Notes under the pieces: generated by a model
Told to the model about the DNA's origin: nothing
Databases searched by the model: none
Seen by the model: the letters and a program-made list of their open reading frames with translations, nothing else
DNA from: Paratinospora sagittata
Lineage: Eukaryota; Streptophyta; Magnoliopsida; Ranunculales; Menispermaceae
DNA length: 64,000 bases
Assembly: GCA_035771175.1 (NCBI GenBank)
Contig: CM069592.1
Coordinates: forward strand, 39,076,198 to 39,140,197
Direction: 5' to 3'
Shown here: positions 1-11,649 of the stretch, one piece after another
Numbering within the stretch: the stretch's first letter is position 1
How the letters are laid out: every line of letters starts with the position of its first letter
Program-made: the position numbers and the translations under genes

Positions 1-1
1 G

Positions 2-115
2 TCGGCCCCTCAGTACAGAAAGCAAACCTTTACTTTATCTGCTGCCGCAGGGCTACAGTACTGGGCTGCTACTCACGTGCCAGAGCCACGTGGCAGCCGG
101 GTGAGGATTCTTTGA
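2..115 (+). CDS. C-terminal end of an unidentified protein (partial)
   Basis: Frame 2 is open from the window edge for 37 codons and stops at TGA 113-115. The peptide ends GLQYWAATHVPEPRGSRV-RIL. The stretch is clearly more GC-rich than the AT-rich sequence that follows, which suits a last coding exon followed by its 3' UTR. The peptide is basic, with proline and aromatic residues and no stops; I see no domain in it and do not recognise the family. The rest of the gene lies upstream of the window. A chance open frame of this length is possible, so the call rests on composition and the sharp drop to non-coding DNA after the stop. Confidence 0.42.
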   Translation, partial: SAPQYRKQTFTLSAAAGLQYWAATHVPEPRGSRVRIL

Positions 116-3100
116 ATCCAGATTGTCCTCTTAGCACCGTGGGACAGATTGGTGATATTAACTATACGAAATCGTGCAATTCTCTTTGGATCCTTTTATT
201 TTCGCTAAAGTATTGCACTAGTTGTCTGTGTATTGTAGTTGTCAAATTTGTTAATATAGTCCCACGTTACCTGAGTACAATTAGGATATACAATGTATAA
301 GTCATGGACAATCCTCTTCTTGTAAATCCAATTTTAAGGATAATTAGGCCATAGGTTTTATCGTGCAGCATAGCGGTATATCAGGGATAGGTTTAGTTTA
401 GATCTCTAGCCTTGCATGGAGGGGAATGCTTAGGGACTCTAGCCCGGGTGCAAGGAGGGGAAGTGTTCAATGACTCTAGCCCCAACTTTGCTTAGGAAGA
501 GTATTAGCTTAGTTTTGCATTATCCAGGTACAATTAAGATATGTAATGTATAAAGAGTAATGCTAAATATACGTTAGGTATCAACGTCATTTTTTAACGT
601 TGGCACTCAGCCTCCGTTTAATGTTAGGGATGTTGCACAATACACCCGCATTCTTATAACATCCAAAAAAACTAAGTGCCAACGTTAAAAAATAGCATTT
701 GTATCAAATATACATAAAATATTTTTTATATATAAATCATAGGCTACCTTCTTTTAAGCTGCCCTTTTAAGAGATGAGTTATTAGGCTCATAGGTTTATC
801 AAAATAGATTGTTTGGTTAACCATGTCAATCACTTGTGTGATAAAGTTTATCAGAGTTGACGTTAGATTTTAAAATCTGTTTTCGTCTTTCTATAATTTT
901 TTTCTTTGAGTTCTGGAGGGATTGTTTACAAATTTTTTCATGCTTCCGGGCCTTATGTTTTTTTCAAAAAAGAAATACTGTAACTACCAAGCAAGACAAA
1001 AGAAAGCAGAAGTTAGTTGATAGCTTTTGGCTTTTTTAACTTTAAAAAAAGAAATGGATAGTAAAACTTGGGATTCAAGTAGGTTGATTCGAAATTTGGG
1101 TACTTTTTCATGTTTGCGTTGCTTTGTGCTACATGTGTTGCTTGTTCATGAACATCCTCTCAAGTCTACCATTTGCACTTTTAAAAACTCTATTGAAGAC
1201 AGATTAGATGTTATTATGATTGGTCTTTAGGGAACCTGCAAAATATTATAATATAAAATTGATATTGTTTATTTTGTTGGGTCCTTGGAAATGCCAGGAT
1301 ATAATAAGTTTCTTAAGCTGTGTTTTGATTTTCATTCAACGTTTTTTATTTTGCATTTCTGTATCATGAATTTTTTAATAATTTCTTTTGTGATGAGTTT
1401 TTCACTTGGCTTCAAACGTTTTAACCATTATATCTATTCGAAATTATTGTGCAACTGATATATGGAGCATGCTTGGATGAACTAACATGTAAATTCTCCA
1501 TATAACCGTAGATGATTAGTTAAAATAGCTGCTTCCATATTTTTTTCCAGGACAAGGTACCATTACCAAAAATTATTCTACACTTCCGTATCTCAGGCTT
1601 GTGCAATAAAGTACAGTTATCAAATAAGCTTATTTTATGAGAAATCTTTTGGAAAAAATCATTACTGTTTTCAGTCTACTTTTCAGTTCTATAATTCCAA
1701 ATTCCTTTTTATTTTTATAATGTCCAAAGATTCCTAACTCTTTAATAGCACCGAACCAAATTAATTAGTGCACGTGTGAACCAAATCAATATTTGGTGGT
1801 AGGTTTGATAGATATATAGTCGTTGCATGCATGATTACATTATTTCACATTATAAGAGGTCCACTTGTTCTTGCCTGCAAAAAAACCTCAAATGATATAG
1901 TTAAAAGGGTCATGGATCCGTGACTTGACATTGGTAGGCATCTTTTGGTCCAAGATGCTTCTTGTATAACGAAATGTTTTATGTCCTCGCCCTTATAAAA
2001 TTTTTAGAGGAAAAAAAAGAAAAGAAGACATTATAATTCATGGAATTGTTCCTTCAAGGTAGATTTTTATTTTTCTAGTTTTTGGTAATTTTGAGACAGG
2101 CAAGTAAGAAAAGTTTAGGGAGGAAGAAATGGAGCAGGTGAGAGATTGGAGGGTGTGTTACCTTACGGGGTCAGCTTCAGCTGTGTCCCAAAGGACCCGG
2201 TTGGAGGATTGGGTGGATGTTGCTTTAGGAGAATTATTCATCTATTATGTGACCAAACAGTGCAATGAATTGATCAAAATTTTACAAAATAATGCTGCCA
2301 ATCTTGTTATAAATTTTATTAACTTGGGCATCATAGATTGTTTATGTTTGAGCTTTGCTCTTGCTTTTATTGTGCATTTGCATGACATGTGATCTTTTCT
2401 TTTTTGAATTTTTCTTAATGTGTTTCACTATAGTTCACCTGATTGGAAATTATAATAGTACTCAATTACTTTTCATTACTTTAAATGAATGATAAAGCTG
2501 TGATTAAGAGGGATAACATTATAATTAGTCCTTAATCCTTATTCTTTGAAGATAGATAACAATTTTCTGATTGTTATCCAAAGTCATTTAAAAGTTTAAA
2601 AAAATTATCACCTTAAATAGTTTTAACAAAAAGGATAGCATTAGGACTTCCAACTAAAAGATCCAGCATTAGTTCTGAAGCTTTGAGACTTTTACACAAG
2701 TTAGGCATTAAGCCACAAGATAACTTTCATACTCCAATAGTTCATTTTAAGGTAACGAAACCTTCCATACATTGTTTCTACAGTAAGGTGGAGAATAATG
2801 GTAAAACATGTCAGTTTCACCATTGAATGCCATCTTAAACCTAGCACCTAATGCAGCTTTGAATCTTTCTATTTTTTATGAATCCATAGTTTTAAAACTC
2901 ACAGGTTAAGTGAAAAGGTCAAAATATAACCATCACAAAACATTATCACTTGATTGCATAGAACTGGCAATAATTGCATATACACAAAAGTATAAATCAG
3001 AAGAGCACCTTCTGAAAGTCTAGCTGCAGAAACAGTAGCAATAAAAAAGACAAAAGAAAAAGTAGGAACATCAGAAAGAGAGAAGAGAGAAAGGACTGAA

Positions 3101-3124
3101 GCATCTTGTCTGGCTTAAGAGTGA
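116..3124. other. AT-rich intergenic stretch
   Basis: Apart from an inverted-repeat element near 562-715, I see no supported gene in this stretch. Short open frames at 857-1039, 1027-1230 and 2129-2392 have no domain features, no matching splice partners and background composition. The first part (116-500) is probably the 3' UTR of the gene that ends at 115. Confidence 0.5.
562..715. mobile_element. MITE-like inverted-repeat element
   Basis: A perfect 19-bp inverted repeat is present: ATTTTTTAACGTTGGCACT at 589-607 and its reverse complement at 675-693. Weaker complementarity extends outward on both sides (around 562-588 and 694-715). The total of about 150 bp around a 67-bp loop fits a small non-autonomous DNA transposon or its folded remnant. 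I could not fix the target duplication, so the superfamily is open. Confidence 0.5.
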
Positions 3125-6100
3125 TTATCTCCTTTGTACAATATCCTGAATCTGTTCATTTGTCAAAACTGCAGAATTATGATCAAAATTTGCATTCTCC
3201 ATCTGCTGGTGTAACTGTAAGGAAACAAGGACAGGAAAATCAGAAAGCTTATCTTTGTGGGTCATCTCATAACTAGTAAACAGGCCAACTGCATCCTCAA
3301 TAGCAACAGGACTAATGACCAACATTTTTGAATCAGTGTCTGAATTCTTAATGTTTAGAACATAGATCATTCTGCAAGAGCATTGTTTGCTTCTTGCATT
3401 GCACTTCTGCAAAAGCATCTGCCTTGCTATACATCTAAGCAAATCTTTTTAACTTGGCTTTAAAAATGAAAGAAAAGTTAACATGGAAGTGTTGCTTGAT
3501 TCTAAAAATCTTTTACTATTAGTAGAACACATTATTCAAAAATGGTAACAAACAATATTCTTCTTTCGAAGTTTAATTATTACATTCAGAAAAGATGATA
3601 TTTCTTAAATTTTCATTATGCAGTAATTTTCCAAAAGAAAATTCATAATTGGGATTCATAAATAACTCATTAACTACATGTTTTTCAGTAAAGAAGCAGT
3701 TTCTTCTGAGGCAGGTCATGTACAAAAGTTGAAAGTTCCAAAGGCATGTTTATTCCTCAGATTTTTTAATTTTCTTTTCATTTGTTCTGGTTGGTTCATC
3801 CTATATTTCATTGAGGCATGCCTAGAATTACCTCTGGGAATTAAAAGCATAAGCTGCTATCTACCTTATCAAGAATAGCTGACTGCACATCTGGTTGAAA
3901 TTTGCGCATATGCTTTAGCATCTCCAATTGCTGCAAAAATTCAAGTTCTTTATTTTTTTTGTGGAAGTATTCACAAGACATCAACTGTAAATGAATTATA
4001 TCTACCTTTTCTTGTAGCTTCTGTTGCGTATTCATTTTTTCTGCAAATTCTTCAGGCTTAAGCTCAGCCTCATCACAGGCCATCTCTTCCCTGTCATTTC
4101 AATGTTATCAAAATCTGATAGCAATATCATTCACCAAAAACTTTTTAAACATTTAGATGTTAATAAAACATTGTTTGCTTCCTGGTAAGTTAAATCTAAC
4201 TTCAGAGGAGCCACATGGAAACTGGAAAACATAGGTCAAGCAGACTGGATACCTCTGAATCACATCCAGGCAGGGAGGAATCAGGCAGAAGTTAATAGGT
4301 TTGATAGGCATGTGTATTGATATAATTCTACATAAGAGGATATAATCAAGTACATAGGTTGTAAATTATCTCAACAAGAGAACCTTATTCCAAATTCTAA
4401 GCATCAGTTAAGCTTAATCTTTTCTAGATTTAATAAAAGAAGTAAAATTTGCACCAAAGAGGTGTTGGCCAAGTGGTTGGGTAGAGAGGCAAGTTATCGA
4501 GAGGTCACGAGTTCGAGCCTAATCCACTTGTTCTCCCTCCAAGGTATATACGAGCCCGAACAGGGATTTTAAGCGGGGTTTCAGGGGGTGCCCCCTTTGC
4601 GGACTAGGAGCTTGCACCCCCCTAGAATTAGTCAGATGCGCTCAAGCCGGCCTGGACACCCAGGTCTCAAAAAAAGAAAAGAGTAAAATTTGCCCAAGTA
4701 GAAATGACATCACTCGTTTCATTTACACTTGGGCACAAAAAAAATGTTCATTTTACTAGAACGACAAAAGTGGAGGAAGCTAATTCATATAGTTTACCTC
4801 ATGTATTGAGAAAAGGCTTAGTTTCGAGATACACAATTTGCAATTGACAAAGTGTTACTTTATGAAGTTAAAATTTGAAGAATGACTATGTACTAGAAAG
4901 TTTTTAAAAAAGTTGATAAAATTAGAGGTTAATAGATAAATTCGAATGAAATTCAAAAAGTGCTACATGTCCAACATATTCAAACCAAATAACAAGAAAA
5001 AAAAAATGAAAGATACCAGCAAGAACCACATGTTATATAGAGTCGAATGTCGGGAAATGACAAAACCCTAAGAGCAACAAAGATGGGGATGTTTAAGTGG
5101 AAGAATGATTTATAAAACAAAAACTAAACAAATTTCTTATTCCGTTGTATAGTGAATTACTAACAAAAATGATTAAGATGGCTACCACATGCGTGATAAC
5201 CTGATTATGACTCATAATGAGGGTTTTATATGTGCAGGATGATAAAAAATAAAAATAAAAAAGACGACTTGACACCAAGTTTGTTTTTACAACTTTAAAG
5301 GGACCACAAACACTAAAAATGTTAAGGCCCCCTCCAAGGTATGAGCTTGAACGGAGATTTTCTCGGGATTTCAAGGGGTGCCCCCTTTGCGGGCTAGGGG
5401 ATTGCACTTCCCTAGGATTAGTTAGGTACGCGCAAGCTGGCCCGAATACCCAGGTTTCAAAAAAATAAAAATGTTAAGGCCAACTCAATCAGTTGAAGGA
5501 GAAAAGATTAAAGTTGACCACAAGAAAAGAAAGAATGGGTGCTTACTTTGCAGCAAATTCATAAAACTTAACCAACAAATCCCGATCATTCTCATAAACC
5601 GTATTTACTTTTCCCAAGCAAGCAATGCCAAATCTTGGATCTGTAACAGGATAGATATTAGTCTATAATATGTCAGATATTTTTTTCAAGCAGACCTAAA
5701 ACGAAAAATAACAATAATAATAATAATAAACAAAATAGTAAGAATCAGAATGGCTACAGATTCAAGTTTGTTTTAGAGCTGTGAAGATTAGTATAAGTTT
5801 TACCACACAGGAAGCACAGAAGAAACAGTCGACTATGATGACCACTTAGAAGGAATGATCAATCATATGGCAATCTGAAAGCAACTAAAACAAGATTACA
5901 GTAGATGTTTCAGTTCATGCTCAACAAATGCAGCTCCTGCTTTACATACTTCAACTTTAGAACTAGTCCCTATCTTGAAGATTTTCTTTTTTCTTGATGG
6001 ATTTAAAATTGTACAAAGGGAGAAAGTTCCTTTCAAGGTATTAAACTATATTTTTCTGAAAAAGACCTTCTAAACCTTCCCATGGAAATATAATGCATCT

Positions 6101-6141
6101 TTGTATCTCTGCTGCAGTTGTTGCATCAATAGGAATATGAA
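3125..6141 (-). CDS. Unidentified helical/coiled-coil protein, last four exons (5' end not found)
   Basis: Four exons on the minus strand join in frame with GT-AG borders: 6141-6076, 5640-5547, 4090-3865 and 3214-3125 (stop TAA 3127-3125). In order they read VHIPIDATTAAEIQRCIIF..., then PRFGIACLGKVNTVYENDRD..., then an acidic and lysine-rich segment including EEMACDEAELKPEEFAEKM and KKNKELEFLQQLEMLKHMRK, and finally LHQQMENANF...IQDIVQRR. Phases agree at every junction (1, 2, 0), which is hard to get by chance. The third exon has charged heptad-like spacing and is probably helical or coiled coil. I do not recognise the family and infer no function. At least one upstream exon must lie at higher coordinates, in 6142-7325 or in or beyond the N gap. 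Two SINEs sit in its introns. The 6076-6141 exon is the least certain; the other three are firmer. Confidence 0.6.
4453..4681 (+). mobile_element. tRNA-derived SINE, full length, with 12-bp target duplication
   Basis: The left part carries an RNA polymerase III promoter: box A TGGCCAAGTGG at 4466-4476 and box B GAGTTCGAGCC at 4509-4519, spaced as in tRNA genes. The body continues through a GC-rich part and ends in GTCTC followed by an A-rich tail. It is bounded by a perfect direct repeat AGTAAAATTTGC at 4441-4452 and 4682-4693. Box A, box B, A-rich end and target duplication together identify a SINE moved by LINE-type machinery. It lies in an intron of the unidentified minus-strand gene. Confidence 0.88.
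4750..4816 (+). mobile_element. RTE-type LINE 3'-end remnant
   Basis: This short fragment matches others in the window at nucleotide level (AAGTGGAGGAAGCTAATTCA, then a run ending in GAGAAAAGGCTTAGTT). Translated it gives a W-R-K-x-I-H core, which corresponds to the C-terminal end of RTE-clade LINE polyproteins. It is only the terminal piece and is non-coding now. Confidence 0.42.
5330..5465 (+). mobile_element. 5'-truncated SINE with 16-bp target duplication
   Basis: The sequence corresponds to the 3' two thirds of the SINE at 4453-4681: it shares CCTCCAAGGTAT, the GGGTGCCCCCTTTGCGG core and the closing attagt...caagc...cccaggt part before the A-rich end. It lacks boxes A and B. A perfect direct repeat TAAAAATGTTAAGGCC flanks it at 5314-5329 and 5466-5481, so the truncation happened at insertion (incomplete reverse transcription) and not later. 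Confidence 0.87.
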
Positions 6142-7325
6142 CTATCAAAATTAATGGAAAGGTTACATAGTCATTAAATGTTAGAGATACACTTTACATA
6201 CACGTAAGCCAGCATGCACAAGAGATGTGCCATAGTAGGATAACTGATACCCCCAGAATATTGATTAGTGAAAGGCATTCATTGTGCAAGAGAAATTACC
6301 ACCAGGGAATCAATACTGAAAGAGGAAATGTAAGATCCTTGCGACTAGATTGAAGGCCCTTTTGGTTTGAGAGGCCTTCTCCATTCCAAGTAGGCTTCTT
6401 TTGTGCAGCATGTAAAAGCAGAATGAGTACTGATAGCTCATGAGCATATACTTTTGAGATGAAAGAGTGAGAAGCTAGGTAAAACATGCAAGCTAACATG
6501 GAAAAAGTCAGTTGTGCCATGGGTGGTAGATCATTGTCTCATTGTTTGTTGTGAGCTTCAATAGCTCTATATTGGGTCCTTGAACCCACTTTGTCTAGGC
6601 TTTCTTAATCCTAAGAATGCTACTATATATATAGGGGGGGTCTGGTCTTCCTTAGCCATAGAGCTATATTCCTCTAGCCCACAAGGCCAACATGAAACTG
6701 AAAAAAAAAAAAAAAAAAAACCTTGAAAATGAATTGAAACACTGAAGCTCCAATTTCTATTTCGGTTAATGGATCTCGTGTTTGTTTCTTTAGAAACTAA
6801 AGGGCTGCTAACGAGATGTTGTATTGCTCTTTTTCTGTTATTTTGAGAACTGATGAAGTTTTCTTTCTTATTTTTATCACATGGAAAATCTTGCCATCTG
6901 CATTGGTCGTTAGAAAAAGAGCAAAAGAATTGAAATGCCTGAAAATTTTAAGAGTAGAAAGAGGAGCTGAATCTGAGCCGTATCTTGCTGGGCAGGGCAC
7001 GGCACTCTTCATTCTTCATTTGAAACTTGAAACTACTGAATGTCTTATTACCCTCAACAGTTCAAGCAACTGGTTTGAAGCTGACACAACTATCTAATTC
7101 TCACGATAAAATGCATTTTGTAATCCATTGTTTATATATTTTCCAACGCAGATTTTTCTCCCTATCATCTCACCCTCCAACCCTTCTTTTCCTATTCATT
7201 GTATTTTACTGAAACAAATCATCATTAAAAAAAATCACTCAGGAACCCAACCAACACATATAGTAGAAGACACTTTTAAAGCAATAAAAAGCAGATACTC
7301 AGAAAGAAAGAAAAATGTCATAGAT
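6142..7325. other. Sequence between the minus-strand gene and the assembly gap
   Basis: I found no exon here that joins in phase with the downstream exons of the minus-strand gene, though its missing 5' exons may be here. A minus-strand open frame at 6296-6520 ends with a possible GT donor, but its phase does not fit. There is an A run at 6701-6720 and a T-rich stretch around 7150-7210. Confidence 0.4.
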
Positions 7326-7425
7326 NNNNNNNNNNNNNNNNNNNNNNNNNNNNNNNNNNNNNNNNNNNNNNNNNNNNNNNNNNNNNNNNNNNNNNNNNNN
7401 NNNNNNNNNNNNNNNNNNNNNNNNN
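7326..7425. other. Assembly gap (100 N)
   Basis: Exactly 100 N are present, the usual placeholder for a gap of unknown length. The gap falls between the minus-strand gene and a retrotransposon internal region, so a repeat probably caused it. True sequence length and gene content here are unknown. Confidence 0.97.
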
Positions 7426-8992
7426 AAAGTCCATAATTACTTGATGACCCTCATATTTATTCCACATATTATTTGGTAACCATATCATGGTAGATTCTTT
7501 CTCCTGTAGGCATACTCACAATCAATGATGCATTATTAGAACAGAAGATACCATATCACCAGAGATAAAAGACCAGGTAGATCCAACAATACATCAGAAT
7601 ATACACAATAACAAAATGTTGATCATACATGTTCTCAACGTCTTACTAATCTTTGGATGTGCATTTACTTTAATTTATTCTCTAAAATTTGGTGGAGTCA
7701 CATTGATAAACATTATTGGGGCATTCCATATCGACTAACTGGACACAAACACATCCCGTGTCTTTTTTTTTCCACTTGATAATAGACAATCATAGGTCAA
7801 GATACAATGTACGCAGTCTGTGACTCCTGCTTACGAAATAAAAACTACTTTTGATTTTCATAATTCGTTAACATCACTTCCCTTTTTCCTTATTGGGTCA
7901 GGTACTAACAAAATTAGAGTCACTAATACTGCCAAAATCTCAACCTTACTTAATGTTTAACTCATCTTGAATTTCATATTATTGCCCCAACAATTCCTTA
8001 CATTACTTATTTTTCCTTTTTACCTAACACTGGTGTTGATGACTCGACTTCTAATGGCGGTACAAGTTATATCACTAATATTGCTGGGATTAACAATTTC
8101 ACCACCACTTTGGCTAACCCAAAATTTATAGGCTGCCTCACAACTTGCGTATATATTTATAACCCAACAATTAGCAAACCTGCCGTATAGGATCTCCAAA
8201 TTTATTCTAGATCCTTATCATTCTCAGAATATCGTGATCATTTCAAAAATAAACTATACCAGTCTAATTCATGTTTGTTTTTATGGTTAGGCATGTCACG
8301 ACATTTTAACTTGTTCATGCCTTAAATCAATGTCAGCATGATGATAGAAGCCCTTATACAATAGCTTCTTTAATTAATCTCATGCCTAAATCAGCTTAGA
8401 GTGCTTAACCCAATTTTCTATAATCTCTTATCATCAGTTAGCTGAAACTTAGCTACTATCAGACCGCCAGTTAAGATAGGAAAGTTTCTTTTCCTGAAAG
8501 TTTTCATAACTTTCACATCTTTTCATTCCATCTGGCTTATCATTGAGACCTTCTATTTATTTTAGTTTGACTTCAGTCTGTTTTTACATAAATACTCACA
8601 CCATTGGCACCCACAACTGGAGCTATCAATGATTCAAGTCTCTGTCTATCTCACATTACAACTTTGCCACAAGCTCATAAGCTGTGCATTTCGTTGTTAT
8701 TGGGTAGTTACTAGCCATATAGCAGTTATATAGTTTATTATCACTGGATCACATCCAATTCTTTTTCTTTCAGCCTTCTGATCCTTTCGTGATCAGCAAT
8801 TTCCATTGTTAATCTTGACTGGTCTTTTTCAAATCTGGAATTCACCGACACAGGTGATTCTCAGTCAAGATAACATATTGGATTAGGCTCAACATAATAG
8901 GACTACCCATATGTATACCCATACAATCAATCATAATATCATAAAGTTTTTCTCTTTTTACGCATTTTAAATGTAAGCTCTGATACCAATAT
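7426..8992 (-). mobile_element. Internal region of an LTR retrotransposon (incomplete, decayed)
   Basis: This stretch follows the inner edge of the LTR at 8993-10698 when read on the minus strand. It begins with a four-base spacer and then the primer-binding site TGGTATCAGAGC (8988-8977), which is complementary to the 3' end of initiator tRNA-Met and is the usual primer site in plant LTR elements. Beyond it I find no gag or pol frame longer than a few dozen codons, so the element is either a decayed or a non-autonomous type. The matching second LTR and the far end are missing, probably lost at or beyond the N gap. Confidence 0.72.
8977..8988 (-). other. Primer-binding site for initiator tRNA-Met
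   Basis: On the minus strand the sequence TGGTATCAGAGC starts four bases inside the LTR end (CGTCGTGACA, then ATAT, then the site). This is the standard position and sequence for priming reverse transcription from tRNA-iMet in plant Ty1/copia and Ty3/gypsy elements. It sets the orientation of the element: the LTR at 8993-10698 is the 5' LTR. Confidence 0.85.
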
Positions 8993-10698
8993 TGTCACGA
9001 CGCCCCTGACGTAGGCTAACGTCGTGACCGGCACAACGTACTATACACTGTACATACCCATATACAGTATATAATACATTGTCAGCCTTCACGTACTCTC
9101 ACAAATTTTCCAAAATGTACATAATTTTTTTTCCTATACCACAAATCACATCCAATATAGATCTCTATAATCATTCCCTTCCTTCACACATCACATTTTC
9201 ATTTCATCATCCAATATATTAAGCTATATGGCCGTTACAAGGTAGCCACAACCTCTCCTTACCCAATTCACAGTCATTTCAAGGATCCCAACCCTTGTTA
9301 GGACAGACCTACTGACAATGAGGACTCGCAAAACCTCATCCGGGTCTAATGCCTAACGAAATGACAATGAGGACTCGCAAAACCTCATCATTACAAACTC
9401 CAATTGCTAAAATCAGTTTGCATGATCCATAAAACTCAATGCATTATATATAAATATAACATGCATACAATCAAACATTTTATATGCGTACAATGTCATA
9501 CAAGAACCAAATCAAGAAAACTATACTCACAGTGGTTACACGGGGTTTCTAAACCAACCTCTAAAATCGAGCAACAATTTATCCATGCCCTTAAGCTCTC
9601 AATTTAAACACTGAAATTAACCATAGATTATCATGAGAATCATCATTTATCATATCTATAGCTACTAAAAATATCAAATCATAGCCAAAAATCACGATCT
9701 TAGTATCGACACGTCCGGAATTTCGTTCTCTACGAATCTATGATTTCAACTCACTGTTTTCTGTTCACTATCACTATTCACTATTTACTTTACTATTCAC
9801 TATTTACTATTAACTATTCATCCGAAAGATGTAAATTGTATTAAACTTGTCAAACGGTCTCCAAAAATCATGAAATGAAATCTAACCACATATTCGGGGT
9901 TCCGACAGTCCAGGGAGCGTTTTTCTACCTTTCTAGCGGATTTTTATTCACGTTGGGTCAAAACCCTAATTTTGTCAAAACGCCGCAAAACGACTCCCAT
10001 AGCTAAAATTGGTCCGCTAGAATCGTTCCATCTAGCTTAGATAGTAATTTCACGAAGAAAAAGAATAAAAATCACTTACCGCGAGGCCGAATTTGTCGCG
10101 AATCTCGCGTTTCTCCTTTTCCTTCTTCTCCTTCTTCTCTCTGTTTCTCTCCTTCCGTCCGTCCGTCTTTTCTCTTTCATTCAGCAACTCCTTTCTATTC
10201 TTCTTTTCTTTTCTATTTTCTTTACACGTTGGATATTTACATGTCGGAGAGTGAGAGGTTGAAATTTAAAAATAAAAGTTGATATTTAAATGATCCAATG
10301 CACCTCATCCTCAATAGTTAACCAACTCCCCATCTTAATATTTAATTTTCATTCCTTCAATCATACTATTCATTAATTCATTAAATCATACTCCAATCCA
10401 CATTTTTAATTAACCAACCCCATAAATTAATCAATTTAATTCAACTCAATTCACATATCTAATTAATCAACCCATTCAACTAATAAAACTTATATTCTTT
10501 ATTTAATAATTTTATTTATTTGCTCACATTCCGTAATTATAGCATGTATTTCATACACGCGTATATTTAGCTCATACGTATCAAATACGTGTATTATCAC
10601 GCGTATATTTAGCTCATACGTATAAAATACGTGTATTATATATCTCGATATACGTGTACTTCAATGTATATATTTAATTAAAATTGCGGGGTGTTACA
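8993..10698 (-). mobile_element. 5' LTR of an LTR retrotransposon, same family as 38959-40996
   Basis: Read on the minus strand it begins TGTAACACCCCGCAATTTT (10698 downward) and ends CGTCGTGACA (8993), so it has the TG...CA ends of an LTR. It is collinear in reverse with 38959-40996 over almost its full length: shared parts include the TACGCGTATAT block, the degenerate GAATAGTAAA repeats (9760-9825) and a short frame containing MLKSVCMIHKTQC (9404 on the plus strand; minus strand in the other copy). At about 1.7 kb it is shorter than the other copy, partly because it lacks a 101-bp duplication. Long LTRs starting TGTAACA and a tRNA-Met primer site suggest Ty3/gypsy, but no pol sequence is left to prove it. 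Confidence 0.87.
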
Positions 10699-10747
10699 CT
10701 TATGGTATGACAAGTATTATTAGTTAATGTAATTAAATTCAATTGAT

Positions 10748-10850
10748 GATTTTTTTTTTTTTTTGTAACTTGGGATATTCGAGTCAGCTTAGGAGCACTG
10801 ACTAATTCTCAAGGCAAGCCCCAATGAGGGAAGAGAGTGGTCTCCCCCTA
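10748..10850 (-). mobile_element. SINE 3'-end fragment
   Basis: On the minus strand this reads AGAATTAGTCAGTGCTCCTA and ends in a long A run (T run at 10750-10765 on the plus strand). It resembles the closing part of the SINE at 4453-4681, which has AGAATTAGTCAGATGCGCTC before its A-rich tail. No promoter boxes or target duplication were found. Confidence 0.42.
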
Positions 10851-11122
10851 TTTTTAATGAGTGTATAGATGCTCCAAGCAAAGAGATGTTTTTCCTGAAC
10901 AAAGATTGCATCCATCCTACCTTATGATAAGACTCATATTTATGTTCTTATGGAAGGTTTTGTGTTTTTATATAACATATAAAATTAACTAAAAAATAAA
11001 CTTTGACTGAAAACTAAAATCTTAAATTGTAGATAAAATTAATGTTAATATAAGAGTTGACCAATATCAAATGATCTGAATTGTTTCACTTAATTTTCAT
11101 TAATGCGCTCTATTCATGATTG

Positions 11123-11649
11123 TAGGGATGTAATGGGTTGGGTTTGAGCCAAATCTCAATCTAACTTAAATTAGTTTAGGTTAGAAAAATTAGAACACAA
11201 CCCAAACCAAATTGCCCCTCAACCCAATCCAAACTAGTTTGGGTTGTTCATTTATATTGAAAATCTTGACTTTTGATACGAGTTAAATTATACATATAAA
11301 TTTTACATTAATAGGCATCAAGTATGTAATGCTTTAAATTTCAAATACAATTATATCAACATGTAAATTTGACAACTATTTCAAATTAATCATAAAATAT
11401 CAAGATATTTTAAATAAAATCACAATCATCCACCACCATATTATAATACCAAACTAGTTTGGCTCGGATTGGTTTGGTTGATTTTTTAGGCTCCCAACCC
11501 ATGACCCAACCTAAATAGTTCTAATTGAGTTTTTTTTAACCTAACCCAACTCAAACATTAGACCAACCCAACCTAACCTAACCTAACCCATTGAGTTTGA
11601 TTCGATTCAGTCGGGTTGGTCGGGTCAATCGTGTTGGCTTACACCCTTA
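11123..11649. mobile_element. hAT-like MITE with CCTAA-type internal repeats
   Basis: The ends are TAGGGATGTAA (11123) and TTACACCCTTA (to 11649), near-perfect inverted repeats of the TAGGG type known from hAT-derived MITEs. Inside, both halves carry short repeats related to GGGTTGGGTT / AACCTAACCTAACC (11560-11590). I did not find a clear 8-bp target duplication, so assignment to hAT rests on the ends only. Confidence 0.5.

Noticed and set aside
4466..4519. A tRNA gene
   Set aside because: Boxes A and B are present but there is no cloverleaf or acceptor stem; the A-rich end and target duplication show it is a SINE.
6296..6520. Upstream exon of the unidentified minus-strand gene
   Set aside because: The possible donor has the wrong phase for the exon at 6141-6076, and the reading frame that would fit has a stop.
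7128..7436. Plus-strand frame running through the N gap
   Set aside because: It is made largely of X residues and spans unknown sequence, so it is not evidence for a gene.
11560..11590. Interstitial telomere
   Set aside because: Only a few CCTAA units, lying within a larger element with terminal inverted repeats.
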